The position numbers and the translations under genes were made by a program. A stretch of DNA of 64,000 nucleotides from Lachnospiraceae bacterium RM5 (GTDB lineage: Bacteria; Bacillota; Clostridia; Lachnospirales; Lachnospiraceae). The DNA is taken from the NCBI GenBank assembly GCA_900110975.1, contig FOFK01000005.1, positions 162,184 through 226,183 on the forward strand, given 5' to 3'. The notes under the pieces were generated by a model, which was given only the letters and a program-made list of their open reading frames with translations, was not told the origin of the DNA and searched no databases. Shown piece after piece: positions 38,207-45,688 of this stretch (the first letter of the stretch is position 1; each line of letters starts with the position of its first letter).

Positions 38207-39214
38207 CTATATATCTGTTTCAGGAATTTTATAAACCTTTTCAATCTCTGTAAGGAAACATTCCTGAATCTTATCAATAATTATCTTGATTTTTTCATCT
38301 TCATCATATTTTACATTTTCAAGTGGTACATATCCGCCTGCCATTGTTGCATGTCCACCACCACTTCCAATATCTTTAAGTGCTTCAAAAGATATTTTAC
38401 CTGCATCAAGTTCAGGTATTTCATTTCTGATAGATAATTTTATTCCATCTTTTTTTATTGAATATACAACAGAAAAACGGATTTCAATAAGTGATAAAAT
38501 AAAATCAGATATTGAAGCAATAAGTGTCTCAGGACATTCTTTTCCTGTATTTGCAAAACTTATATCTCCAAATACTTTTATACTGTTTATGGCATTTGAG
38601 TAAGCTTTAAGTTCATCATAGTGAATCGAATTATTTGTAAGAGATGCGATAAGCTCATTATCTCCAAGGTCAGACATTTTATAAAACATTTCATAATCAA
38701 GAGTATCACCACCTCTTGTAAGTCCTGCAGTATCTATTCTTATACCATACAAAAGAGCTGTTGCTACGTCTTTTCTCATCTCAATGCCTGATTCATAATA
38801 ATAACTTGCTATTATTGATGCACATGCACCAAGCTCAGGTCTTATATCAGAATAAATATATTCTATTTTTTCAAATGTCGGATGATGGTCAATACAGACA
38901 ACCTCTTCTCCCGGCATATCTATTATGTTTGCATTTCCTTTTTGAGCATCAACAAGAATTACTTCATTATTCTCACTGATATCCTTTAAATCCTCTAAAT
39001 TATATATTTCTATGCCAAGAATTTCTATCATCTGTATTGTACTGTATCTGTCGATTTTCCCCTTATAACACAAAGTTGATTCAATACCTTTTTCTTTTAA
39101 AAGATACTTAAGTCCAAATGCTGATGAAATAGCATCCGGGTCAGGGAAATTATGTGTCTGGATATATACATGTTTCTTTGTAAGTGCATTTACAATCTGA
39201 TCTAAATGTGTCAT
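38207..39214 (-). CDS. DHH-family phosphoesterase (NrnA-like)
   Basis: DHH domain with YIQTHNFPDPDAISSAFGLKYLL and the eponymous VCIDHHPTFEK. The C-terminal DHHA1 domain has the GSGGGHATMAGG motif. The family includes NrnA (nano-RNase and pAp phosphatase) and c-di-AMP/pGpG phosphodiesterases. 335 aa fits a stand-alone soluble enzyme without a membrane or GGDEF part. It lies 15 nt after the SNF transporter and converges on tmRNA. Confidence 0.9.
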   Translation of the reverse strand: MTHLDQIVNALTKKHVYIQTHNFPDPDAISSAFGLKYLLKEKGIESTLCYKGKIDRYSTIQMIEILGIEIYNLEDLKDISENNEVILVDAQKGNANIIDMPGEEVVCIDHHPTFEKIEYIYSDIRPELGACASIIASYYYESGIEMRKDVATALLYGIRIDTAGLTRGGDTLDYEMFYKMSDLGDNELIASLTNNSIHYDELKAYSNAINSIKVFGDISFANTGKECPETLIASISDFILSLIEIRFSVVYSIKKDGIKLSIRNEIPELDAGKISFEALKDIGSGGGHATMAGGYVPLENVKYDEDEKIKIIIDKIQECFLTEIEKVYKIPETDI

Positions 39215-39229
39215 TTTTCTTTTCCTTTC

Positions 39230-40621
39230 CTACATTACACCTAATGCCCTGATTAATAAGAATCCAAGCAAAATAGGTGATATAAACTTAACCATTACAA
39301 TATAAATTTTCTTTCTTCCAAATTTCTCATTATTTTTTGTAACTTCATCAATAATTATATCTGTTTTAACAACCCATCCAATCAAAACACATGTTGATAT
39401 AGCTACAACCGGCATTAAAAGGTTGTTACTGATATAATCCATAATATCAAGAATCTGCGCCTTAGCACCATTTGGAAGTTTTATTTCAAAGTATAATTTA
39501 TTATAACCAAGACATACGATTACTCCAAATATTAAAGCTATTACCCCGGCAATAAATGTTGATTTTTTTCTTTCCAACTTAAACTTGTCCATAAGGCAGG
39601 ATACTATAGCTTCAAGAATTGATACTGAACTTGTAATCGCAGCAAATAAAACCATTGCAAAGAATATACATCCTATAACATTTCCAAGTTTTCCCATTGA
39701 AGCAAATACTTTAGGAAGTGAAACAAACATAAGTCCCGGACCTGATGCCTCCATTCCTTCTTTTCCCATAAACACATATACAGCAGGAATAATCATTACA
39801 CCTGCAAGAAATGCAATTGCCGTATCAAAAATCTCAATCTGTCCAATTGATTTAGAAAGATCTGTATCATCCTTCATATATGAACCATAAGTAATCATTA
39901 TACCCATAGCCACGCTAAGACTGTAAAACAACTGTCCCATTGCATCCATAAGGGTATTTAAAAAACTTTGAACTGTCATATTTTTTACATCAGGAATAAC
40001 TAAAATCTTTAATCCCTTTAAACCGGTTCTTACTTCTCCCGCTTTATCCGTATGTGATAATGAAATTGAAAAAACAGCAATTATTAAAATAAGCACAATT
40101 AATGCCGGCATAATAAACTTAGAAAATTTTTCTATTCCTTTATCTACACCACCAAGCACTACAAGCATTGTTATTGCCAAAAATATTACCATTGTGATAA
40201 TAGGTAAATAATTATCAGAAATAAAACCACCAAAATATCCATCATGTGTTGTTTTACTTCCATTTCCTGATAAATATGCAAAAAAATATTTTACAACCCA
40301 ACCGCCAATTACGCTATAATAAGGCAAAATCATCATTGGTATTATACTTGCTATAATTCCTAAGCCTTTCCATTTCTTATGGATTTTTCCATATGCTGTA
40401 AGTGGACTTTGTTTTGTCTTTCTACCTATGGCAACCTCTGAAATTAACAAAGAAAAACCAAAAGTCAAAGCTAATATCAGATAAACAAATAAAAACATTC
40501 CTCCACCGTCTCTTGCCGCCAGATATGGAAATCTCCATATATTTCCAAGTCCCACTGCACTTCCAGCTGCTGCAAGAACAAATCCTAAAGATCCGGTAAA
40601 CGAATTTCTCTTTGTTTTCAT
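39230..40621 (-). CDS. Sodium-dependent neurotransmitter-symporter-family transporter
   Basis: SNF (LeuT-type) transporter. The unwound first helix carries the sodium and substrate motif GFVLAAAGSAVGLGNIWRFPY. It continues with about 11-12 helices (463 aa, normal for bacterial members). The likely substrate is an amino acid. AAAGGA precedes the ATG. The gap to the preceding ylmH stop is 28 nt. Confidence 0.93.
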   Translation of the reverse strand: MKTKRNSFTGSLGFVLAAAGSAVGLGNIWRFPYLAARDGGGMFLFVYLILALTFGFSLLISEVAIGRKTKQSPLTAYGKIHKKWKGLGIIASIIPMMILPYYSVIGGWVVKYFFAYLSGNGSKTTHDGYFGGFISDNYLPIITMVIFLAITMLVVLGGVDKGIEKFSKFIMPALIVLILIIAVFSISLSHTDKAGEVRTGLKGLKILVIPDVKNMTVQSFLNTLMDAMGQLFYSLSVAMGIMITYGSYMKDDTDLSKSIGQIEIFDTAIAFLAGVMIIPAVYVFMGKEGMEASGPGLMFVSLPKVFASMGKLGNVIGCIFFAMVLFAAITSSVSILEAIVSCLMDKFKLERKKSTFIAGVIALIFGVIVCLGYNKLYFEIKLPNGAKAQILDIMDYISNNLLMPVVAISTCVLIGWVVKTDIIIDEVTKNNEKFGRKKIYIVMVKFISPILLGFLLIRALGVM

Positions 40622-40649
40622 TTTATTTTCCTTTCCCTATAACACAATT

Positions 40650-41408
40650 TTAATATATTTTTATTAATATTTTTATTTTTTCCTTTTTGTTTAAGCCTAA
40701 TTCTTCTGCAAATACAAACCTTCCATATCCTCTTACAGAAACAACATCATCTTTTTTCAAAGATATGCTATTTGAGGTATTAATACATCCATTTATATAA
40801 ACCTTATTTTCTTTTATAAGATTTATTACAACACCTCTCGACAGGTTATAAGCCTTTGAAATAACAGCATCTATCCTGTTACTACTAAGTGTTAATACCT
40901 TTTCTTTTGGTTCCTTAAGTAAAACTTCCGGAAGTTCTTCTATAATTTCATTTTTGACTTTTGTATGTCTTATAAAACTTAAGTTTGTTAAAATATAATC
41001 CGCAATATCCAAATGCACAAATACATATCCCGTATTTGTTTCACTATCAACAAATATATCTCCTATTTTTGATCTTTCAATTCCAAGTCCCATAATAGAA
41101 CCCAAAAAATCTCTATGACTGAGTTTATCAGCAAATTTAGCATTAGCCGGAGATATTTTTATAATCAGTATTGGATAATCCAAAGTATATCCACATAAAT
41201 TTTCATCTCCAAATCTTACCATACATCTTTCCGATGTCTGATGACCTCCATTTACATCAGCACCTGCAAATTTCAGTTCATTTTTCATCTGGTAAAATAT
41301 ACTTAACTCTGACATATTCAAAAAATCAGTAAATTCATAGCAATTATTTGTATATGCCCTGTTTGCCAGTTCTATAAGTCGTTTTTTAACTAATTCTTCA
41401 TCATTCAT
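40650..41408 (-). CDS. ylmH: YlmH-type S4-domain RNA-binding protein
   Basis: The N-terminal half has the YlmH pattern DFLGSIMGLGIERSKIGDIFVD. A C-terminal S4 domain (RIDAVISKAYNLSRGVVINLIKENKVYING) follows. YlmH binds stalled 50S-peptidyl-tRNA complexes in ribosome rescue and in many Firmicutes lies in the division cluster; here it stands apart from division genes. 252 aa is normal. The ribosome binding site is weak (GGCTAAAT). Confidence 0.88.
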   Translation of the reverse strand: MNDEELVKKRLIELANRAYTNNCYEFTDFLNMSELSIFYQMKNELKFAGADVNGGHQTSERCMVRFGDENLCGYTLDYPILIIKISPANAKFADKLSHRDFLGSIMGLGIERSKIGDIFVDSETNTGYVFVHLDIADYILTNLSFIRHTKVKNEIIEELPEVLLKEPKEKVLTLSSNRIDAVISKAYNLSRGVVINLIKENKVYINGCINTSNSISLKKDDVVSVRGYGRFVFAEELGLNKKEKIKILIKIY

Positions 41409-41426
41409 GTATTTAGCCTGTTTTTT

Positions 41427-41470
41427 CTTATACTTTACTTATACTTTGCTTATACTTTTCTTATACTTTG
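41427..41470. repeat. Short tandem repeat, about four copies of an 11-12-bp unit (CTTATACTTTG)
   Basis: CTTATACTTT with one or two variable bases is repeated four times upstream of ylmH, between it and the HAD gene. It would lie in the transcript leader or spacer. No function is evident. Confidence 0.75.
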
Positions 41471-41499
41471 ATGCATTTGGTTTATTCTGTTTATTTGTT

Positions 41500-42129
41500 T
41501 TAATTGCTTTTATTCAGCATAGCATCTAATATTTCTACACAACTGTTATAATCTTTAAATTCAATTGTATTAAATTTTATTTTTTTTGCAGCTTCTACAT
41601 TTTCTTTTCTATCATCAATAAAAATACATTCTTCAGCCTTAAGATTGTATTTTTCAAGAAAAATTTTATATATCTTTAAATCCGGCTTTTTACATTTAAC
41701 TTCATGTGAAAAAATTCCACCATCCATTATGTCTGTAAAATCCGTAAGATGCGTAGCTTTTCTTCTCAAATAAGCTGAATAATTTGATAAGAAGTATACA
41801 TTATAACCTTTATCTTTATATTTTTTTATCCAGTCTTTTGTATAATCAAACTTTTTAGCATACATATGAATATGCTCAAGAACATATACTATCTCTCTTT
41901 TATAATCCGGTGCTTCTTCAAACATCTCTGTAAAAATATCTGTTTCTTCTAAAACTCCTTCATCAAGCTTATCCCAAATACCTGTAAGAAATATAGCATC
42001 TAAAGCTGTTTTAATATCCTCTTTCTTATGCGGAATAATATCATTGTCATAAAAAAAATCATCTAAGAGTTCAAAAGGTGTCCATTTTATAAGAACCTGA
42101 CCAATATCAAAAACAATATTTTTTATCAT
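41500..42129 (-). CDS. HAD-superfamily hydrolase
   Basis: Subfamily IA-like. Motif I is FDIGQVL, motif II VYFLSNYSAYL, the Lys is in HEVKCKKPDLKIYKIFLEKYNL, and motif IV is CIFIDDRKENVEAA. Motif I has Gly in place of the usual second Asp (DxG), as in YihX-like sugar phosphatases. Such proteins act on sugar phosphates or nucleotides; the substrate is unknown. The ATG at 42129 (GGAAGG about 10 nt upstream) is preferred over one at 42165, which has no ribosome binding site. Confidence 0.87.
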   Translation of the reverse strand: MIKNIVFDIGQVLIKWTPFELLDDFFYDNDIIPHKKEDIKTALDAIFLTGIWDKLDEGVLEETDIFTEMFEEAPDYKREIVYVLEHIHMYAKKFDYTKDWIKKYKDKGYNVYFLSNYSAYLRRKATHLTDFTDIMDGGIFSHEVKCKKPDLKIYKIFLEKYNLKAEECIFIDDRKENVEAAKKIKFNTIEFKDYNSCVEILDAMLNKSN

Positions 42130-42246
42130 ATGCCTGCATCCTTCCATATTTGACTCTTTTTTCATAAATCAATTGACACTATCCATATTTGGATAAGTTA
42201 ATCTTTTTATTTTAATATCTATATGTGTATCTACTTTATATGCTGC

Positions 42247-42312
42247 TTTATATATTTAATATATATTTGCTTTGTATATTTAGTATATATTTGCTTTATA
42301 TATTTAATATGC
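42247..42312. repeat. 24-bp AT-rich tandem repeat, nearly three copies
   Basis: Units begin at 42247, 42271 and 42295, with consensus TTTATATATTTAATATATAT plus TTGC. The last copy is partial. Simple-sequence origin; could be a DNA-unwinding or curved segment, but nothing else supports an origin. Confidence 0.8.
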
Positions 42313-42412
42313 ACTTGTTTTTAACAATAATAATTTAGCTTATATAAATGGTTTTTTCAATATTCTTTTATTTAAAATTTAAACAATTCCTCAATACTTT
42401 CATTAGAATGAG

Positions 42413-42459
42413 GGCGAGTAACGTAGATTTCCATTTTTTCTTTTCCTACGTTACTCGCC
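42413..42459. repeat. Hairpin repeat family C, single copy
   Basis: GGCGAGTAACGTAG (42413-42426) and CTACGTTACTCGCC (42446-42459) are perfect 14-bp inverted arms with a 19-nt pyrimidine-rich loop. The core TAACGTAGATT is shared with the units at the left end of the window. Confidence 0.85.
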
Positions 42460-42479
42460 ATTGTTCATTCAAGAAAAAA

Positions 42480-42750
42480 ACTATAAATATAGCAAAATCA
42501 AGGAATTTTATAGCTTTTTGAGGTGTAAAAATAGCTTTTTTAATAAGAAACGGCTATAAACATAGCAAAATCAGCAAAAATTATAGCTTTTTGAGGTACG
42601 AAAATGGCTTTTTTTGTGAGAATCAGCTATAAATATAGCAAATCCAGCAAAAATTATAGCTTTTTGAGGTACGAAAATGGCTTTTTTTGTGAGAATCAGC
42701 TATAAATATAGCAAAATCAAAAGAATTTATAGCCAATCGAAAAATATAGC
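42480..42750. repeat. Hairpin repeat family A, array 3: four copies at 73-bp period, inverted
   Basis: CTATAA starts at 42481, 42554, 42627 and 42700 (73 bp each). Arms are GCTATAA and TTATAGC. Reading the complement, the linker GCCATTTTCGTACCTCAAAAA matches the last linker of array 2 (GCCATTTTCACTCTCAAAAAA), so this array is the same family in the opposite orientation. Confidence 0.88.
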
Positions 42751-42842
42751 TAACTTACTCATACAGACAAGTATGTGACGGATTATTTAACACTAGTATT
42801 GCGGTTATTTAACACTATTATTGTGGTTCTTAAATAAATAGA

Positions 42843-42925
42843 TTGAATACTTATCTGAGAACGCTTACCCGAGAATACTTACCCGAGAATACTTGCCCGA
42901 GAATGCTTGCCCGAGAACGCGTATC
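42843..42925. repeat. 14-bp tandem repeat, about six copies
   Basis: GAGAATACTTACCC-type units start at 42857, 42871, 42885, 42899 and 42913, with a weaker first unit at 42843. The unit resembles no coding repeat, since 14 is not a multiple of three. It lies downstream of the radical SAM stop codon. Confidence 0.85.
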
Positions 42926-42961
42926 TAAAAACCATCTTTTCATCTTTGTCCCAATATTATC

Positions 42962-43897
42962 TTACACTGCCTTAATTTTTTTATTCAATTCATTTAAAAC
43001 CCTTTTTTTATCTCCACTCCACATTGGTGCTATAAGAATCTTCTTATCCCCATCTCCCGTAAGCCTGTGTATCACCATCTTTTTATCAATAATTTTCAAG
43101 CAATCACAGATAATATCAATATATTCTTCCATTGAAAGACACTTAAATTTCTTATCCAGATATTCTTTCTCCAAATCAGTTTCTTTTAAAACATGAAGTA
43201 ATTGTAATTTTATCCCATCTGCATTGCTGTTCTTTACATATTCTACAGTTTCAAGCATTTCTTTTTTTGTTTCATTTGGAAGCCCAATAATTACATGGAC
43301 AATTACATTTATACTTCTTTTCTTTAAATTACAAACTGCACTGTCATATACACTTAGATCATATCCTCTTCTTATGAATTTTGCTGTATTTTCATGTATT
43401 GTCTGAAGTCCCAATTCAACAAAAACCGGCTTGATTTTATTAATTTTTTCAAGGAGATCTAAAACATCATCTTCTAAACAATCAGGTCTTGTACCTATTG
43501 ATATTGCAACAATATCCGGATGATTTATAGCTTCTTTATAAATTTTTTCTAAGTGCTCTACCGGTGCATATGTATTGGTAAACGCCTGAAAATATGCAAT
43601 ATACCTGCCATTATTAATCTTTTTTGAAACTCTTTTTTTACCTTCATTAATCTGATCAGTTATAGACAAATCAGAGGACTCTGTAAAATCTCCAGAGCCC
43701 TTTCCTGAACAAAATATGCATCCTCTGTTATCTATCTTTCCATCCCTGTTTGGACATGTAAAACCTGCGTCTATAGCAAGTTTATACACTTTACATCCAA
43801 AAGTTTTCTTAAGATAGCTATTCAAACTTATATATTCCACCTTATTATCTTGAATATTTTCTTGAATATTATCTTGAATATTTTCTTGAATGTTCAT
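42962..43897 (-). CDS. Radical SAM protein, TIGR01212 (YhcC) family
   Basis: The cluster-binding motif is CPNRDGKIDNRGCIFC (Cys48, Cys60, Cys63), the wide CX11CX2C spacing of the YhcC/Elp3-like family, followed by the GSGDF loop. ISIGTRPDCLED and VELGLQTIHENTAKFIRRGYD are typical. The biochemical role of this family is not established. The N-terminus is odd: residues 2-18 are four NIQ[E/D] repeats from 12-bp DNA repeats, and the next start would be further in. The ATG overlaps the CotH stop by one base (TAATG). Confidence 0.92.
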   Translation of the reverse strand: MNIQENIQDNIQENIQDNKVEYISLNSYLKKTFGCKVYKLAIDAGFTCPNRDGKIDNRGCIFCSGKGSGDFTESSDLSITDQINEGKKRVSKKINNGRYIAYFQAFTNTYAPVEHLEKIYKEAINHPDIVAISIGTRPDCLEDDVLDLLEKINKIKPVFVELGLQTIHENTAKFIRRGYDLSVYDSAVCNLKKRSINVIVHVIIGLPNETKKEMLETVEYVKNSNADGIKLQLLHVLKETDLEKEYLDKKFKCLSMEEYIDIICDCLKIIDKKMVIHRLTGDGDKKILIAPMWSGDKKRVLNELNKKIKAV

Positions 43898-45474
43898 TAT
43901 TTCTCATCCTTATACAATTCATATGTATCCATAATTTCATAAACATAATTTTCAAAAGAAATATTACTGTCATCATCTGATGTAAGCTCACCTTCAAGCG
44001 CAAACTTAAACTCTTCTTTTTGATTATCAAAGTCAATGCTTGGTTCTATTTCATCTTCATAATTATCTTTTGCAATATTATAGACTTTTTCAAAATTTTC
44101 TTCTTTCCAATCATCCATTAATGCAACTTCGCTTAAATATTTTTTATAATCATCCAGGATAAAATCATCCTCCAAAATCCCATGAGTAATGATTGGATTT
44201 TCCTGGTCTCTGCCTAAACCTGCTGCCATATCTGAATATGGAGACTCTGCTGTCATACCGCTTCCATCAGGGTTCCATGAATATGTTACTCCAAGACATC
44301 TGTCATTATCATATGGAATAATGATTGCCTTTCCAGAACTCTTAAGAAAATATAAATAATGATTATTATAATTATTTCTTATGTCATCAGGATCCCCATT
44401 AAAATAACTTACTGCTAAAAATCTTGCCATATAATCAGTATCTATAACACTTTCATACTGCTCTTTTGTTATATTATCATCATTTAGTGTATCAAGTAAA
44501 TTTATTAATGTTTCATGATTTGAAGTTTTCTTATTGGTCTTTAATTTATAATTATAAAACTCATTTGAATCTTTATCATCCACGCCATAACTTACATTTG
44601 CACCATAGTCAGCAGGTGAATATGTCCAGCCACATTTGTATAAATCTCCACCTAAATCTTCTTCAGGGAGATTTTTTTCTAAAAATATTTTATCAACCGG
44701 CTCATACATCATAAAAACACCGTAATTATCATCATTTAAATGAATATTTGTAAGGTTCATCCTCTGCACAAGAAGGTTGTTTTTTCTAAAAATCTCAGCA
44801 GCATAATACTCTCTTACAAAAGTTTCATCATAATTTCTATTCCACTTAAGCTCCATTTCTTTTAAAGTAGCAAGGGTTCTATCTTTTCTCTTTTCGCGCT
44901 CCTTATCGTCTTTCCAAACTTTCACTTCATCATAATAATCCTCATTATCAAACGTCTCATTAAAACTTAGTCTGTAATGTGAAAGATTAAGCTTTCCATC
45001 TGACTCAACAAGGGCATCTCTTGACATATTTCCTTTTTGTCTGATTCCAACTTCACTCATCACGTATTTTTTATCTCCAATAGTAATAGTCAGTTTATCA
45101 ACTTTTCTATAAATTGGAGATTTTGAATTCATTGACGAATATTCCTCATAATCATCCTGCAATTTATCAAGTTCCTCATCTGATATTTTTATTTCAACCA
45201 GGACATGATTATTAATATCAAATAATTTTTCGTATAACTCATTTGACGATTCATCATCCATATCATCAATAAGAATTTCTCCATCTTCTAATTTAAATTC
45301 TGTTTCAGTTTTTCCATCCTTATCATCTTTACTGACATTATTACTCTCACTCTTACCTTTTCCTGCATTAAATTTACTTAAATCACAGCTTGTGATCGTA
45401 AAAGAAAATGCAATGAGCAAAAGAACTGCAATACCTTTTTTTAAACCTTTTTTTAAACCTTCTTTTAAATCCAT
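43897..45474 (-). CDS. CotH-kinase-family lipoprotein
   Basis: The signal peptide has a plausible lipobox (TITSC, Cys about 30), so it is probably surface-anchored. The CotH kinase-like domain follows: EVGIRQKGNMSR, then YFNGDPDDIRNNYNNHYLYF, and IIIPYDNDRCLG with metal-binding Asp. CotH proteins phosphorylate spore-coat or secreted proteins; in Lachnospiraceae non-spore versions accompany extracellular beta-helix proteins. The neighbour at 45689 is such a protein, so substrate phosphorylation on the surface is a fair inference. GGAGG lies 4-5 nt before the ATG. A KKGLKKG duplication marks the N-terminus. Confidence 0.9.
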   Translation of the reverse strand: MDLKEGLKKGLKKGIAVLLLIAFSFTITSCDLSKFNAGKGKSESNNVSKDDKDGKTETEFKLEDGEILIDDMDDESSNELYEKLFDINNHVLVEIKISDEELDKLQDDYEEYSSMNSKSPIYRKVDKLTITIGDKKYVMSEVGIRQKGNMSRDALVESDGKLNLSHYRLSFNETFDNEDYYDEVKVWKDDKEREKRKDRTLATLKEMELKWNRNYDETFVREYYAAEIFRKNNLLVQRMNLTNIHLNDDNYGVFMMYEPVDKIFLEKNLPEEDLGGDLYKCGWTYSPADYGANVSYGVDDKDSNEFYNYKLKTNKKTSNHETLINLLDTLNDDNITKEQYESVIDTDYMARFLAVSYFNGDPDDIRNNYNNHYLYFLKSSGKAIIIPYDNDRCLGVTYSWNPDGSGMTAESPYSDMAAGLGRDQENPIITHGILEDDFILDDYKKYLSEVALMDDWKEENFEKVYNIAKDNYEDEIEPSIDFDNQKEEFKFALEGELTSDDDSNISFENYVYEIMDTYELYKDEK

Positions 45475-45558
45475 AAAACCTCCAATTTGTTAAAAACACA
45501 TATTACGTACCAATTTTTATTAATTATAACATATATTTTCTATAATCTGATAATCAAA

Positions 45559-45632
45559 AAAAAGATTATGGCTATAATATGCTTCGACTGTAAGTAAAAC
45601 CTTATATAAAACATATATACCATAATCTTTTT
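45559..45632. repeat. 74-bp inverted-repeat element (possible terminator)
   Basis: AAAAAGATTATGG (45559-45571) and CCATAATCTTTTT (45620-45632) are perfect 13-bp terminal inverted repeats with 48 bp between them. On the minus strand the second arm ends in T8, so the structure could terminate the 45689 gene despite its large loop. The size and ends also resemble a tiny non-coding mobile element. No target duplication was identified. Confidence 0.6.
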
Positions 45633-45688
45633 CTGGTCTTTTTAAAATTTTATTCTAATATATAAAAAATATATTATTCAAAATTAAA

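Larger units (their letters stand above)
42130..42961. other. Repeat-crowded intergenic region
   Basis: 830 bp without a gene, between the HAD hydrolase and the radical SAM gene. It holds five different repeats in series: three 24-bp AT-rich units, a family C hairpin, four family A units, two copies of a TTATTTAACACTA segment (about 42793 and 42818), and six 14-bp units. Short open frames here are by-products of the repeats. Confidence 0.8.

Noticed and set aside
42247-42312. Replication origin
   Set aside because: AT-rich 24-bp repeats alone are not enough. No DnaA boxes or dnaA/rep gene were seen nearby.
42843-43196. Plus-strand open frame at the 14-bp repeats
   Set aside because: It starts in the repeats and runs antisense through the end of the radical SAM gene. 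It has no ribosome binding site and no domain.
45559-45632. Insertion sequence
   Set aside because: The inverted repeats enclose only 48 bp and no transposase is present. At most it is a non-autonomous remnant.
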